DNA of 64,000 nucleotides from Rhyacophila brunnea (lineage: Eukaryota > Arthropoda > Insecta > Trichoptera > Rhyacophilidae): positions 1 through 64,000 of the forward strand of contig JAGYXB010000558.1 of assembly GCA_022495005.1 (NCBI GenBank), written 5' to 3'. Numbering within the stretch: the stretch's first letter is position 1; the number at the start of each line of letters is the position of its first letter. This document shows, in pieces, positions 20,659 through 32,880 of the stretch. Both the position numbers and the translations under genes were made by a program. The notes under the pieces were generated by a model. That model made no database searches. It worked only from the letters and a program-made list of their open reading frames with translations, and was not told the DNA's origin.

Positions 20659-21618
20659 CAGGGGTGGGCAAACTTTTTGGATGGAAGGCCAAATTCAAGA
20701 ATTCAAAATGAGCGGCGGGCCGCAAGTAAAATACCATTTTTAGATATACACTATTTATTATCACGAAAAATAAACATAACAAAAAAAATAATGAGAATAA
20801 TGAAACTGTTGTACATTTTTTTAAATTCAGGTGTTAATTTTGTAGTTGATATTTTCAAAACTGCTTGTAAATGGGCATCGGAGATATTGATCGTAAAGAA
20901 TTTTTATTGAGGTTCATGATCGAAAATGTTTGTTCACATATATAGGTTGATCCAAAAATAACGAACATTTTCCTTGCATAATCTTTAAGTTGGTTGAACT
21001 TGTCTGAATAAAGGGCATTGTAAAATTTGGAGATTTCTTCATGACGATGCAATTCTCTTAAATCAATGTCACACTGCAGATTAATAATCTCAAGTTGTAG
21101 CTCTATCGGTACACTATCAATATCAATTGAAAATGGATCGCGTACTATTTCTAAACTGGTCTCAATTTTTCGGAAGTCACCAAATCTTTGTGAAAAATCG
21201 TCATTCAGAGCTTTAATAATGTTACTATATTCTTCAAATTTATATTCTGATAGCAACTTCAAAGTTGGATAGTGGTCCACGTTGTTATTCGATATTTGTC
21301 GAAGGAATAACTTTTACCATATCATGGGCATTTATATTTTTTTTCTTTGCAACGCGGAGTTAAAAGTATTTAAATGTGTCACAATATTCAACGTAGAAAA
21401 TAGTGGTTACATAGTGTGAGGCGAGACGCAAGGAAGACGTACTGAGATAATACATTTACGAAACAACAAATTCTTCAAATTTTAATCTATTGTCAATATT
21501 TTTTTAAAAATTTATAAAAAAGTTATTCGTAAACGGAAGTTCGATTAATGATGGCGGGCCGCAAAAAAATACCCGGCGGGCCACATGCGGCCCGCGGGCC
21601 GCAGTTTGCCCCCCCCTG
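20659..21618 (-). mobile_element. hAT transposon, internally deleted, with transposase remnant
   Basis: The ends CAGGGGTGGGCAAACTTTTT and ...GGCCGCAGTTTGCCCCCCCCTG are classic hAT inverted repeats. A perfect 8-bp duplication CTCTAATG flanks it (20651-20658, 21619-21626). The minus-strand frame 20855-21280 holds the C-terminal dimerisation region with MFVIFGSTYICEQTFSIMNL. A one-base shift follows it, after which the frame would read SISDAHLQA. Confidence 0.9.
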
Positions 21619-21619
21619 C

Positions 21620-22138
21620 TCTAATGCATACAGCTGAGATATAAGCGTGCTGAATGCCTACTCACTCGCACTTTTGGTTCATTTTTGTTTAGAAGTGTAA
21701 AATAATAACCATACAATTTGTATTATATTATAAAAACACAATTGTTATCTTTTTAAGCAACTGTATTACTTTCAAAATCTCTTAAATGGCACATTACTGA
21801 TGTGTAGGTAATAATATGAAATCGAAAGTGATGTTTTAATATTCTTATCCGTTGTCTGTTGATAATATATATATATGAATCCTAAGTAATAATATCAACT
21901 AATACGGCTCCACGATGGCCGAGCGGCTTACGCGAAACCTCTGCCAGAGGCACCTAGCGGAAAAATACGATGCTCTCAATTTGAGATATTTTTTTGATAA
22001 TTTACAATAATTTAAACTGTAATAATAATAAAAATGGATCTGAAAACATTAAAATGAAAAATATTTTTCTATGTTAATTTAAAAATGTGAATTTGCTTAA
22101 GGCTAAATATGATATTATTACATATTATTTTATTGTCA
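21620..22138. other. Intergenic DNA with a tRNA-like A-box relic
   Basis: No gene. At 21904-21950 the sequence ACGATGGCCGAGCGGCTTAC resembles the D-arm and box A of a class II tRNA. No box B or acceptor stem follows, so it is a relic at best. Confidence 0.3.
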
Positions 22139-22509
22139 TAGGCTATACTTCAGCTGGGGCACTGTCTAATACGATCGTAACTACGCGTTGCGAAGATTGT
22201 GAAAACGACACGTGTAGAACAAAACATAAATTGTCATAAAAATTCAACATGCGTCCATTTAATGTTATGTTTATTGTTCTATTAGTAATAATAATTATAT
22301 ATTCATTGATATGTTTTCTTTTTCAAGAAAATGGGTAACGTTTTTTAGTCATCTTTACACGATTTATGAATTAATTCCCCCGACGCCATCAAAAAATAAA
22401 TTGACGTGTTCACAGCAACTTTCGCTATTCGATTGGCAGCGAGTCCAAAATTTCGTCGCAAATATAATAGTTGAAAATTATTTGCCGTTTCACTGAAGTA
22501 TGCTCTTAA
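22139..22509. mobile_element. piggyBac-like MITE, copy 2
   Basis: Matches copy 1 (GGCTATACTTCAGCTGGGGC to TTTCACTGAAGTATGCTC). The right TTAA is present at 22506-22509 but the left one has mutated to CATA. Confidence 0.7.
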
Positions 22510-23774
22510 GATTTAATTTATTAAGTTTTCTCTAATATATAATAAAGATTTTTGACTAATTATTCAAAGTTTTAATATTTTTCGTATTTTAATTTATATA
22601 TTGTAAGAATGAATTCGCTACGCATTTGATTGACTATACTCCAGATTCATAAAGTTCATTGAACCTCATATAAACTTAGAATACCTATTGTTTATAATAT
22701 AGATAATATTATCATGTATGTAATTTCTACTTTACTTCAATAAATCCAATTGCATAATCACTTTTCATTTTAAATTACCCCCCCCCCCTCCACCTTATTT
22801 TTATGATTCCTCGTGGTATTCGTCAGGAGCCGAAGCGCACCGTGAGTGTAAAACCAAGGTATGTGCAAGTTACATGGTTTGGAGATATCGGGGTTTGAAG
22901 TTTTCATTTGGTCAGGATACATTTCCGTATTACAATAATTGACAGTTTCTAAAATAAAACTACAATGATTGGTGTGTATGTCTACATTATGACAAGTTCT
23001 TATATTAATTATATTTTTTTTCATATAAATCCATCAAAATTGCAAGTTTTAGCAGTTGCTATGGTTTTACACTTTCGTGTTATTATTCTTAGTGTTGATA
23101 TTTCACAGTTACTTTTGCAGTAAGATTTTTATTAGTAACTTTGGTAATACTATTATAATATATTATATTATTATTAAATAAATCAAGAATGATATTCACA
23201 TATAATATGTTGATATTTTAAGCTTACTATCTATAATTTATTACAATAGAGCATACAATTTAAAATCAAAAGATAAATAGCAAATTACATTTATTCTAAT
23301 GTTTTTACAATTAATTTTATCGACGTCAATAATTATTATTATCTGAATCTGTATTTATATTTGTGTAGATGAAAGTTGTTTATAATAATTATTTATTGTG
23401 GTGTATTTTTGGTATCACTTTTGATGAACACAGGGAAATCAAGTCATTTATTTTTGCTTCGGAGATCTGAGGTGGTATTATAAATGCTTTGTGTAGTTGA
23501 GGTTGTACTGATTGACGTCCGCGCTGAAGTTTTATGATATTATTTATTAAATCAAACGTCTTCTTGTTCATAATTATTTTTATGAAAAAGGCAATAAGGA
23601 TTGCTTTCCTCACTTCAATAACGCAAATGTCTACCCAACGAACCTTTTCACTATTTTCGTTTAGTTGAAAATTATTGCGCATTTATTTTCATTTGCTAAC
23701 TTGTGAAAATCAAAATTTTCGTCAGTGCTAATTTCTGAAACATTGTAAGGTTTATTTTTATTAGACATTTCAAT

Positions 23775-24247
23775 CAGTGACGTCCCGTGGGGGTAGGCAG
23801 ATTCAGCGTCGCTTGGCGGCGGCAAATCGAGGAGAATCATAGGCATTCAGTTGAAAATGTCCCTATGAGGCGGACGAAACCGGTCCTTATTTATTGATTA
23901 AAAGTGGAATAAGAACTACAAAAAAATGCGTTTTATTAAATTAAAACAACAATATGTACAATGCAGTTCCACCATGAATTGGCAGTTAACAAAATAAAAG
24001 AAATATATAGAAATAGCAACCTAAACTTAAATAATAAAATAATAGCGTAATAACGAACATACCTATCGTTCCATTAAAAAAATTCAGCTCACTGATTGGA
24101 AACAAAATGTATTAATTAACATAACAGGTTTAACAGGACTGTAATTTTCTTGTCGAGTTCGCGATTTCTAGTTTACTTCCGTTGCCCTTTAATGGGCCGA
24201 CATTTTCCCGCTGCCCAGAGGTGGCATTTTGTCTCGGGATGTCACTG
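23775..24247. mobile_element. hAT-like element, CAGTGACGTC family, copy inside the DUF7869-type transposon
   Basis: Ends CAGTGACGTCCCGTGG / CGGGATGTCACTG, with 8-bp flanks ATTTCAAT / ATTTGAAT. It interrupts the host coding frame between PTQWIPVIQ and IEMSNKNKPY. It contains a second insert (about 23840-24040) of the GGACCGGTTTCGTCC repeat. Confidence 0.8.
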
Positions 24248-24589
24248 ATTTGAATCACTGGAATCCACTGTGTTGGTACATAAATTGGATCTGACTTCAA
24301 GACTCTTAGTGCATATGCTCAAGTGCATAGAGTCACCTTCGTTCTGGGTGTGTCTTACGACCAAAAAGTTGTGTGTGATTTTCGGGATAATAAAATTCTG
24401 GACGGCGTATAAATACATTGCTGTAAATTAATTTTTATCAGCGCTCGAAATGGAAAAATTTACGAACCGGAGCGGTAGACAGTTTTCTGAAGATATTCAC
24501 ATATTTATCAAATTGTATGTGTTTTTTACAAAAATAAGTGTATTAGATTTTCTATTAGATGGCGTATCTAGCTCATTCGGTCAAATTAT

Positions 24590-24835
24590 TTTTTCCACGA
24601 GAAGGAATGATGGTGGGGAGTGGAGAATTAGGTACAACACGGAACTATACCGCTTATACCAAGATACAAAACTCTCCAACTTCATAAAACTCCAGAGGCT
24701 AAGCTGGGCAGGCCATGTCCAGCGCATGCCTGAGTCACGGATACCGAAGAAGATCCTCGAAAGAAACCCAGGGGGGAAAAGGCCAGTGGGAAAGCCCCGC
24801 ACACGATGGGGTGAAATGACTTCCTTCCCAATTGA
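24590..24835 (+). pseudogene. Non-LTR retrotransposon C-terminal fragment
   Basis: The frame reads RRNDGGEWRIRYNTELYRLY, IKLQRLSWAGHVQRMP, and KRPVGKPRTRW. This is the WAGHVQRM...KPRTRW ending of ORF2 proteins. Both ends are truncated, and it sits within the DUF7869-type element. Confidence 0.75.
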
Positions 24836-24970
24836 TTGGTCTTCCAAAAATTTTAAAACACAACAACCAATTTCATTGGCCCTGTTTGAAGTCTCTTCAT
24901 GCCAAACAAAGCTGTAACCATTCTTATTATTAATGTCGAAAATGTTAAATTATATGTTGAAAGCTTTCTT

Positions 24971-25225
24971 TTATAATATCGTAACCTTACTTTGAAAAGG
25001 TTCTAATTGAACTTGACCGAGTTTTGAGCTATGAGCGTTTGAAATTTGGAATGGTCATATTTTCAATATAAAAAAAGGTAGGTAGTTTTAACTCCGGCAA
25101 ACTGATAATTCCCATTTATTTGACAATACATGCATCTCAAATGAACGTATATGATAGAATATGGATAAGGGAACCTTGTCACAAAAGTCAGTTAGAACCT
25201 TTTCAAAGTAAGGTAACGAATTATA
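24971..25225. mobile_element. MITE-like inverted-repeat unit
   Basis: GTAACCTTACTTTGAAAAGG followed by TTCTAA is inverted at the right end (TTAGAACC...AAGGTAAC). It spans about 250 bp and is non-coding. Confidence 0.6.
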
Positions 25226-25872
25226 GCACTGATATCTGGACATTTTTTGGTGTTGATATTACGGCCTGCAGATCATAGCAACATATTACTATGTCATTGT
25301 TGCCTACTGTCTCTTCAACGTCTTTCGCCTTCTGTGCTCTCGATAATTGTTTTTTTTTTGATTAATGTCATATTTAACTTGAATTACCTATGTTTTTCTC
25401 TTCGCTGCTGCAATTTTTATATTTTTTCATAAAAGTCACATAGGTCCTTCTTTTGCAGTTTGTTGCCCAAGGTTTGATCTGGTACCACATTCACTAGGTA
25501 GCTCTGCATAGGTCTTATGATCGTACTCCTATGTGAAAAACAAAAAATATTGATACAAAAATATTGATTTCATTGTTAATACATTTATGAAGTGGTAAAT
25601 TCAATGAAAAACTTATTGAAAAAATACAAAATTAGGTAGGTACAGAAAGAAATCAAAATACTACTGGTAGAAAATATTACTTCATTCAGTAAAGGAGCTA
25701 AGACGTAATCTAGTTCAGTGACCTCTTGCAAACCAGCAGCATCCATATCTAAAACCAACATGGGTTCTTCAGCATCAGGAAATATATGTACCTACCTACC
25801 TACTTGTCACATTTTTGAAGATCTGTAACATTGCAAAAACAAAAATATCAGAGATCTGATTGATACTCTTTC

Positions 25873-26100
25873 TTTCGACCATGTCCGCATAATATGGGTC
25901 TCCACAAAGTGGAGGTTTGTATTGGCAGATCTTGTTTTCACGAGAAATGGATGTCAGCCACTTGCAACTCAGCAACCTATAAGATCCATAGTTTGACTCA
26001 TACACAAATTGATAAACAATATGTGTACTTGTCAGACCCAGGATTCGAACCTGGGACCCACGGCGTTATAGTCCAACGCTTAAACCGTGCGGCCACCATG
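25873..26100 (-). mobile_element. tRNA-derived SINE, family 1, copy 4
   Basis: Full-length minus-strand copy from TTCGACCATGTCCG to the tRNA-like head with perfect box B GGTTCGAATCC. Inserted in the DUF7869-type element. Confidence 0.83.
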
Positions 26101-26787
26101 GATGTAGGGGATTGATATACTGTTGTGTTTATTGAAAGTGTTTATTATTATAGGTGCATAAAATAAATTAGTAGGTAGGTACCTACATACATAAGATTAG
26201 TAGATAATACTAAGTTTCATATAACAATACTAATGTTAAGGTTAGTTTAATAATATATATTATATAATTATCATTTTTAGTATGTCTTACCTTTTTAGAA
26301 GATTTTCAGCTTTTAAAGCTAACTCCACCATCATTCTACTCCTTAAACTTATATTTGATAAAAAACAAAATACACTGCACTGTATATTATTTGAAACAAA
26401 GGAAACAATTAATATGTTGTAGAATATGTCTGGATGGGTTATCAAAGTCTCAACACCGAATCATTTCATTCATTGCCTGCTATCACAATAAAAAAACAAT
26501 GCCACATTGCATACACCAAAAGAATTCGTCTGATGCTCGGGTTTCACAATTAGTCATAGATACCTACTACTGTAAAACCGAACCATGTGCAGATACTCTG
26601 GTTTTACATTAGGTAACAATGGAAGTAAATCTTTGTATTGTGAAATACAAATATCTGTATTTTTTAAAGAAAATTATCAAGTTTGCAATGACTTCACTTT
26701 TACATTATCACGTTCATGACTTTTGCAGTTGTTTTGCATTTGAAATTGAAAAATGAGCACTTGATATGACTTTACACTCACGGTGCG

Positions 26788-27250
26788 ACACATATATGAA
26801 CATATTTCTATAAGGAACCATTTAACTTGTTTCCTTGTAGTACCTACCTACTATGAATGTAGAAGAATTATTTGTCGTCACTGGAAACAAGTCGAATAGT
26901 CTTTAGTTTTAATAGGTACCTATTAATTATTCTTGAATCAATTATTATTAGGTACCTAATAATATTATGAAAAAATTAAACCGTAATAAATTACATTATA
27001 TCTGTCACTATTAATAATGCTTTCACTAAAAAAATCTTCGGAACAAAGGGAACCATTGCGATTTACTCAGAACAAGGATTTTGAGTTATTTCCCTATAGA
27101 AATAGGGTATCGATATGACGTCAAAGTATTGATCCTTTTTTGACAGCTGTGGACACCACACTAGTGTCCCGGCCACTTTCGGCTTCCAATCAATCGAGTG
27201 TGCCACGGCAAACGTCAGTCTTTTACACTTTGTTGCTTTAAAATCATAAA
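26788..27250. other. Presumed promoter region of zinc-finger gene C
   Basis: Contains TACCTACC-type tracts and AT-rich DNA, no repeat with clear ends and no recognised core promoter. The last ~15 bp before the ATG (AAAATCATAAAATGG) resemble the start contexts of D and E. Confidence 0.35.
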
Positions 27251-27397
27251 ATGGACGTGAAACGCGAACCAATTGCATTGGAAGCTGACAAAGAAGAGCA
27301 GCAATGGTTTGAGGTACCTTTATTATATCCAAACAACCAGAACACCGGCATTTATATAAAACAAGAGCGTGTCGACGATGTCAGCTGCACTTTTGAG
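27251..27397 (+). CDS. Zinc-finger gene C, first exon
   Basis: The ATG (context TAAAATGG, shared with D and partly with E) opens 49 codons ending VSCTFE before GTTAG, phase 0. The translation MDVKREPIALEADKEEQQ is followed by WFEVPLLYPN and YIKQERVDD. It aligns along its length with the first exons of D and E and carries two SUMO-type motifs, VKRE and IKQE. The conserved QQWFEVP block suggests a short protein-contact motif; I do not recognise a named domain. Confidence 0.78.
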
Positions 27398-27599
27398 GTT
27401 AGTTTTTTAGTTATTTATTATGAACTACTTACATGCTTGATTGCGGAACAAATTTTTGAGTGTACCTATGGAAAATGCTAACTTTACAACCAATAATTCG
27501 TCTACATTTTATTCAGGATTAATATTAGAATATGTATTGCATGAATAAACAGTTTGTGTCTAAATAAAATACGGTTCTTGTCGGCTTAAACTTTACAGG

Positions 27600-27677
27600 A
27601 AGCCAGCGAATAGGAACATCAGAAAATAGCCGATATACTGAATTACCTACCTATTTGTTAGGTTAGGTTAGGTTAGA
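27600..27677. repeat. Degenerate arm of the foldback with TTAGG repeats
   Basis: AGCCAGCG, GAAAATAGCCGAT and TATTTGTTAGGTTAGGTTAG match one arm and the loop of the foldback element at 54329-54549. It lies in intron 1 of unit C. Confidence 0.55.
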
Positions 27678-28149
27678 TTCTTGAATTCATGAATTTTGCC
27701 GAACTCGGTTATGAAAATTGCCGCTGTTACCGCCTGGCTTGTACCAGAGTTTGTTACTGAGTAGTTTATTGAATGATTGTAGTTTGCTAGCTAATGTATG
27801 TTTTCACTTTGACATAATGTTATATTGACAATTCACCATTGTATAATATAATATGACTATATACCACCGATCACTTTCGTTTATTGCATAAATTTCAGCG
27901 ATATTTACCTACTTAAATTCTAGCAAAATTGGAAGTAAAGTTGAGACCTTTTTTTAAAAAAAGATCCTGGTTGATTGCGTATATCGCACATGTATTTCTA
28001 AAGATACACAACTCAAAAATCGGTTTTGAAAAAAAGGCCAAAAACTGTTTCTGAGCTATGTAGAAGAATATTTGCAAAATAAATAGTAATTTCCAAATGT
28101 AATGGACGCTAAGAAACATTGATCAAATGACATTTTTGAATATTTCGAG

Positions 28150-28424
28150 TCATGCAGCCCTATGTTGTAACTTGTGACATGACGTAATTGTGACGTAAGC
28201 ACAATACACGCATCGAGGCGAGCCGCCCAATGCACATGGCTCACCATAAATATTACTATGCTGAAACACCTATTTGTATATGGGGACAATGAATAACGCC
28301 AGTATTAGAGTAGCGTTAATTTTTCGAATACTATTGACTCACTCCGGTAGTACGTCACAATTATGTCATATGACGTCATGTCGCCGGGCGACTTCAACTC
28401 ACAAGTTACAACCTAAGGCCCATG
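28150..28424. mobile_element. MITE with GCCCTATGTTGTAACTTG ends, copy 1
   Basis: Inverted ends (GCCCTATGTTGTAACTTGTG and ...CACAAGTTACAACCTAAGGC), with a palindrome-rich subterminal CATGACGT(CA)AT zone and a conserved centre GAAACACCTATTTGT. Two more copies form an inverted pair at 36726-37266. In intron 1 of unit C. Confidence 0.75.
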
Positions 28425-29123
28425 AGCCTTGAAAATCGCTTTTTTTAAATATGACGATTTTGATGGTCAGTGTACTCACAAAAGACCTAATTATTTTAAG
28501 TTGTGATATCTTTGATTTTTATTTGTATCAGTTCGAAATAAAACATTTTTTTGTCATACTTCTACCAACAAAAATGTCTTAACTCTAAATGTTGCGTCTA
28601 AAAGCTCTACGTTTCGCCTATATAAATGACCAAACTCAAGATAATATAGTTTTGAACTTTAATCGGCACACACATTCACCACGGGTTTGAAACAACAAGA
28701 ATGACACATGCGCCATCTACCCGGCTATTTCTGAAAGTAAATTACTACACTTTTGTTGTTTCATAGAGAATCATTTCACAAACTCGTGCTTAGTGATAAC
28801 TAAAAAACACTGATTTTTGAGTTGTGTCATTTTTGAAATACATGTGAGATGTATTAAGAGTCGAAAGGTTTTTATGTTAGCTCTTCTGGCCGATTTTCTG
28901 CTTTTACGGGGTGTTTAAGGTTTAATTACGATAAGGGTTTATTTTTCCCTAAAACATAAGAATATCCGTTTATTTCTTGTTGTTTTTTTAGAAATTTGGG
29001 ATATTTTCACGAATCCCAGGTGTTTTCCAATTAGGATCCAAGACAAGGGCTTCAATTCCGGGAGGAATCTCATTTTTTTTTTTTTGAGTGAGTGCTGCGT
29101 ATATACTAAGGTTCTGGCAAATG
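28425..29123. other. Unit C intron 1, nothing recognised
   Basis: AT-rich intron sequence. No credible frame, RNA gene or matched repeat was found. Confidence 0.4.
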
Positions 29124-30182
29124 CAGTGGCGAGGGGCGAAGGTAGGCTTAATATTCGACATAAATAGTGCACACTAACTCTGTCAGTCAGATTTATTTGT
29201 TTTCTTCGAACTAAGAATACATATTATTGCACATGGTGTTTGTTAGATTTTAAAATTCACCTAAGGGCCCACATGCTCAACGTAGGTCAAAATGGAGCTT
29301 TTATGGTATTTTCAGAGCATAACCCTGGACATTCCTTAAACGCTGTAGATAATCTATTTATATAATTTTTAAGCCTTATCATCCTTTATATTTATTTTAA
29401 ACATTTGATGACTGCATAAAGTATTTGTATTACATAAAATAGTATTCTTTTAAACCCCTCGCTCTAATGTTATAGAATATAGTCATATTTCTGTAAGTGG
29501 TGTTAAGATTTTTTAGATTTATTAATTTGTAATTGCATTTAGAAAACCATTAGTAAAATTAATATTAACATTATTTATAGTGACATATTTACAATAAAAA
29601 AATATATTTTATAATCTTTGTGATCCCAAATTTGACGAGAATTAGGCATTTTATTATTCAAAAAATGGGCACGATTAACACATTTAAAGATAATTCTAAA
29701 GATACTGATTATAAGCTATGTCTTTGACCATTCAAATGTGATAAACATCCTACGAATAATGATTACTTTATAATAATTATTGACCTAAGAATGGGGTAGT
29801 ATTTTTTTGAAATAAACGATTTATATTGGCATTTCCCAGTGCTTAAGCTACAACATACGGCCGTAGCCATACATTGACAAACGATAAATGATGTAGGTTT
29901 TAACGCGCGTGTTTGAATATGTACCGTTTTTTAAAAAATATTTTTTTTCGGGTAGGTAAAATGAGGGTAGGTTTAATAATTTATAGATAAATGAATATTC
30001 TATGACTTTTATCTACCATGGCTTGGATTAGGCAGGGCTTAATTATTTAACTTTTAAAACTAGCTAACACTATCAGATTAATTGTAGTCTTGGTTCAATG
30101 AAAACAAATACGTTTGACTGAAAAGTTTAGTGTGTACTATTTATGTCGAATCTTAACAGCCTACCTCTACCTTTCGCCACTG
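29124..30182. mobile_element. hAT-like element, CAGTGGCGAAGG family, copy 1
   Basis: CAGTGGCGAGGGGCGAAGGT and the inverted ...ACCTCTACCTTTCGCCACTG bound about 1.06 kb. Subterminal blocks TAGTGCACACTAA and AAACAAATACG are inverted as well. Flanks GGCAAATG / GTCAAATA match at 6 of 8. A repeat at 29265-29515 recurs inverted at 51930-52190. Confidence 0.65.
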
Positions 30183-30419
30183 GTCAAATATGACCTTTAT
30201 GTACCTTTATGTACCTATAGGTATTAACTTTTCTATACTCGTCACCCGTGTTTCTTTCCACACATCAGTACCTTCCCTGCAAGTCTGTTTTTAATGTGAA
30301 AGGCGGTGATTGCTGGCTCGGTAAAAGCCTGCACTTTTCTGCTTCATCTTATCAATGCTGTCAGCAGGATGCGTCCTAGATAAATACCCGATTTCCTTTA
30401 TTATAAGAGTTTTTTTCAG

Positions 30420-30566
30420 AAACCTTCAACGGACTCCGGTCAATCAGAGACAGATTTTAAAGGAAGTGACTTAAACGAGGAGTATGTTACGGACACAACA
30501 CGCCAAAGCAATTACGAGGATTCGCAAGCTGGCTGCTCCTATTTGGACGATGGACCTGTAAATCAG
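30420..30566 (+). CDS. Zinc-finger gene C, linker exon
   Basis: Forty-nine codons between a ttttttcag acceptor and a GTACAC donor, phase 0. The translation begins KPSTDSGQSETDFKGSDL and ends NYEDSQAGCSYLDDGPVNQ. It is the closest paralogue of the unit A linker exon and shares upstream intron sequence with it. Unlike the other linkers it has no psi-K-x-E motif. Confidence 0.72.
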
Positions 30567-30754
30567 GTACACATTATTTTATGAATCTGCCACAATCTAT
30601 ATAAGTACTTCTTTTTCTTCCACCCTGTCACGTCCCAACTTTTGGGCATAGGGCAAGCACAAGTTGGCGCCACTTCCCTCGGTCCATCGCCAACTCCTAC
30701 GCCACCCGCCATGTCACACCTGCAGCAGGTAGGTCGCTCTTGTAGCACCGCTAC

Positions 30755-31084
30755 TCACTCACTCACTTTTTTGTCGGGTCTGCCGAATGGCATAATCCGT
30801 TTTAACGCCATTTACAATAAAGGTGATATTGCTAAAAATTCCCGATGCTTTTTGTCGGTCTGCAGAATGGTTCGGTTCGAACGGGTTCGCTCAAATGAAC
30901 ATTGACACTAGAAACACTATTCTAACGCCATTACAATAAAGGTGATATTGCTATAAATTCCTGATGCGTGATATCGCATAATAGAAATTGTGTGACGTCT
31001 ACCTATACATGTGCGAATGTCGCTATGCGCGAATTTACTTGCTAGCTACTGTACTGAGTGCGTTGTCCATTAATAATATCATTG
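30755..31084. repeat. Repeat X, copy 3 (without the foldback part)
   Basis: Two tandem modules with TGTCGGGTCTGCCGAATGG, then GCGTGATATCGCATAAT and a last block ending TTAATAATATCATTG, where the composite copies continue into Y. In intron 2 of unit C. Confidence 0.7.
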
Positions 31085-31179
31085 CTCTAGGTACACAATG
31101 AGTCAAATAATTAAGTGATCACAACCATAGTAAACCAATCCATTCTGGTTATTTTTGAGTACGCTAGGTTCAAACATAA

Positions 31180-31385
31180 TATTTGAGTAAGTATTTCTTA
31201 TTCTGTAAGGGTATGATTGAATATTATTTTGTACCTTTTCTTTTACTTTTCATACCGTTTTGATACTGCATATATTTATTTATTCTTTACACTGTTTCTT
31301 TGTTTATAAATTTTATGATGTGAACGTCTTCAATTTATAATTTCTAATGTTCATGGAATATAAAAAATAAATAAATTTGAAGGTA
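31180..31385 (+). pseudogene. Jockey-like retrotransposon 3' UTR remnant
   Basis: Matches the tail at 48400-48490, including GATGTGAACGTCTTCAA and an AATAAATAAATTT end. No coding part is left. Confidence 0.55.
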
Positions 31386-31640
31386 ATATTCGACTCACCC
31401 TGCAATAAACACACCCCTAGTAAAGGGAGATGCAGGATCGATCCACATAAGAAAATATCTGGCGCGAGGGATGCCTGATACTTCTTTTGGCAGGTAGTAT
31501 TTTCAAGTGCTATGACCCGCGTGGAAATATTTTATAAAAATTATTTCATTTATGGAATTTATAAATTTTTCTCATATTAGAATAAATACACGTGGTTGGC
31601 AATTAGGTTGTTTCTATTAACTATGTAAAGCTATTAAAAC

Positions 31641-31850
31641 GCCCACTATAGTCAGCGGGTAACGCGTCTGCTCATAATGTCGTGGGTCCCAGGTTCGAAT
31701 CCTGGGTCTAGCAAATATACATATTATTTTTCATGGGTCTAATAAGTTGAGCAAGTGATATCCATTTCTCGTAAAAAACTGTTAATACAAACCTCTGCTC
31801 TGTGGATGCCATATGATCTTATTAGAATCGGACATGGTCACAATAAGAAG
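31641..31850 (+). mobile_element. tRNA-derived SINE, family 1, copy 5
   Basis: The head is diverged around box A, but box B GGTTCGAATCC is intact and the body runs to GGACATGGTCACAATAAGAAG. In intron 2 of unit C. Confidence 0.8.
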
Positions 31851-32004
31851 AAAATAAATAATTCTAATAGTTGATAAATATACATAATTGTGTTGATACT
31901 TTACAATTAATTACAACTTATAATGATACTAGGTTTTAATTACGCTTGCTTCTAGATATAATTTATGGTAAAAAATAGTAAATTATGTACATCAATATTG
32001 AGGG

Positions 32005-32411
32005 GTCTTGGACGATTTGGCACCGGGACAACTGGACGCCACGGAATTCGAAAATAAATAGACGTCAGGTACTTATAGGTACTTTAAAAAATATATTTAA
32101 TATTATTATTTATATTTAAATGATTATATTATGATTTAATAGTTGGTGAGAATGTAAATATGCAGACGTAAATAATGATTTAATCGTGCATATGTTTAAG
32201 TTCCGACGAAAAAAGAGTTTTTTTATTTTATATAAAGTCTTAGGCATGGTAATCCTCAATCCGCAATAAAGAATACATTATGTTAAGAGTAAAATGAATT
32301 AAAACTACTAATTTGTAGATAGAAACTGATTAAAATACCTCGTCTTCGTTCTGTATACGTGTCTACGACAGTGCGGCGTCCAATCGTCTGGAGTCCAGTC
32401 GTCCCATTCCC
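32005..32411. mobile_element. MITE-like element with 10-bp flanking direct repeat
   Basis: ATATTGAGGG occurs directly at both flanks (31995-32004 and 32412-32421). Subterminal GGGACAACTGGACGCC and inverted GGGACGACTGGACTCC face each other. The 9-10-bp duplication would suit a Mutator-like element; the superfamily is uncertain. Confidence 0.55.
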
Positions 32412-32585
32412 ATATTGAGGGCTATACACGATTCTAAGCAATTTTTGATGTAAAAGTATAAGTTCTAAAACAATGCTGTCTCGTAGTCAACACTGTTCAT
32501 ATTTCTATGAGTCAACCCTTTTATCATTTAGTTTTCTGGAGGAGATTTTTGTTGGAGAAGGAGTGTTGACACTTTTGTGTTTATT

Positions 32586-32880
32586 TTATTAATACGATTT
32601 TTTTTGTGATTTTACCGAGGCTTTGACTGCGACTCGCTGTCATATCGCCTCTTCTCTACTAGAAGGGGATCCGTCTATCAGGTCCTCACTCCTATTCTGT
32701 TAAATAACTTTACAATTTTGCCTAGCTCTTCCGTCTTACCCACCGCCAGGACACCCTTCAATTCGTCGACATTCTCATATATATCCGCAATTCGCAGCTG
32801 TACTCTGTGAAGTTCATATTTAGGGCATTGTAGTGCTATATGTACAATGTCTTCTAAATTTTCACTAAGAATTAGCAGTT
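32586..32880 (-). pseudogene. Non-LTR retrotransposon 3' end, minus strand
   Basis: The minus strand reads ENLEDIVHIALQCPKYELHR then VQLRIADIYENVDELKGVLA, the CP-x-Y-x-x-x-R tail of ORF2 proteins. Stops and CACAAAAAAAATC follow. The same 3' end is seen at 40392-40545. In intron 2 of unit C. Confidence 0.75.

Larger units (their letters stand above)
22836..26787 (-). mobile_element. Decayed DUF7869-type transposon with 17-bp inverted ends
   Basis: CGCACCGTGAGTGTAAA at 22836-22852 is exactly inverted at 26771-26787. Between them, on the minus strand and in family order, are fragments of a transposon protein: DLQAVISTPK (25245-25274), HTQNEGDSMH (24323-24352), IYVPTQW (24265-24285), VRWVDICVIEVRKA and SKVIPKIHH (23389-23682). 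These resemble the animal transposon-type proteins annotated DUF7869; the family name is from memory. Frames are broken by shifts and by insertions of an hAT-like element, a SINE and a retrotransposon piece. Confidence 0.6.

Noticed and set aside
24450..24589. Host gene start (MEKFTNRSGRQ...) upstream of the WAGHVQRM motif
   Set aside because: The motif part is a retrotransposon C-terminus; the upstream residues show no conserved pattern and belong to a different insertion.
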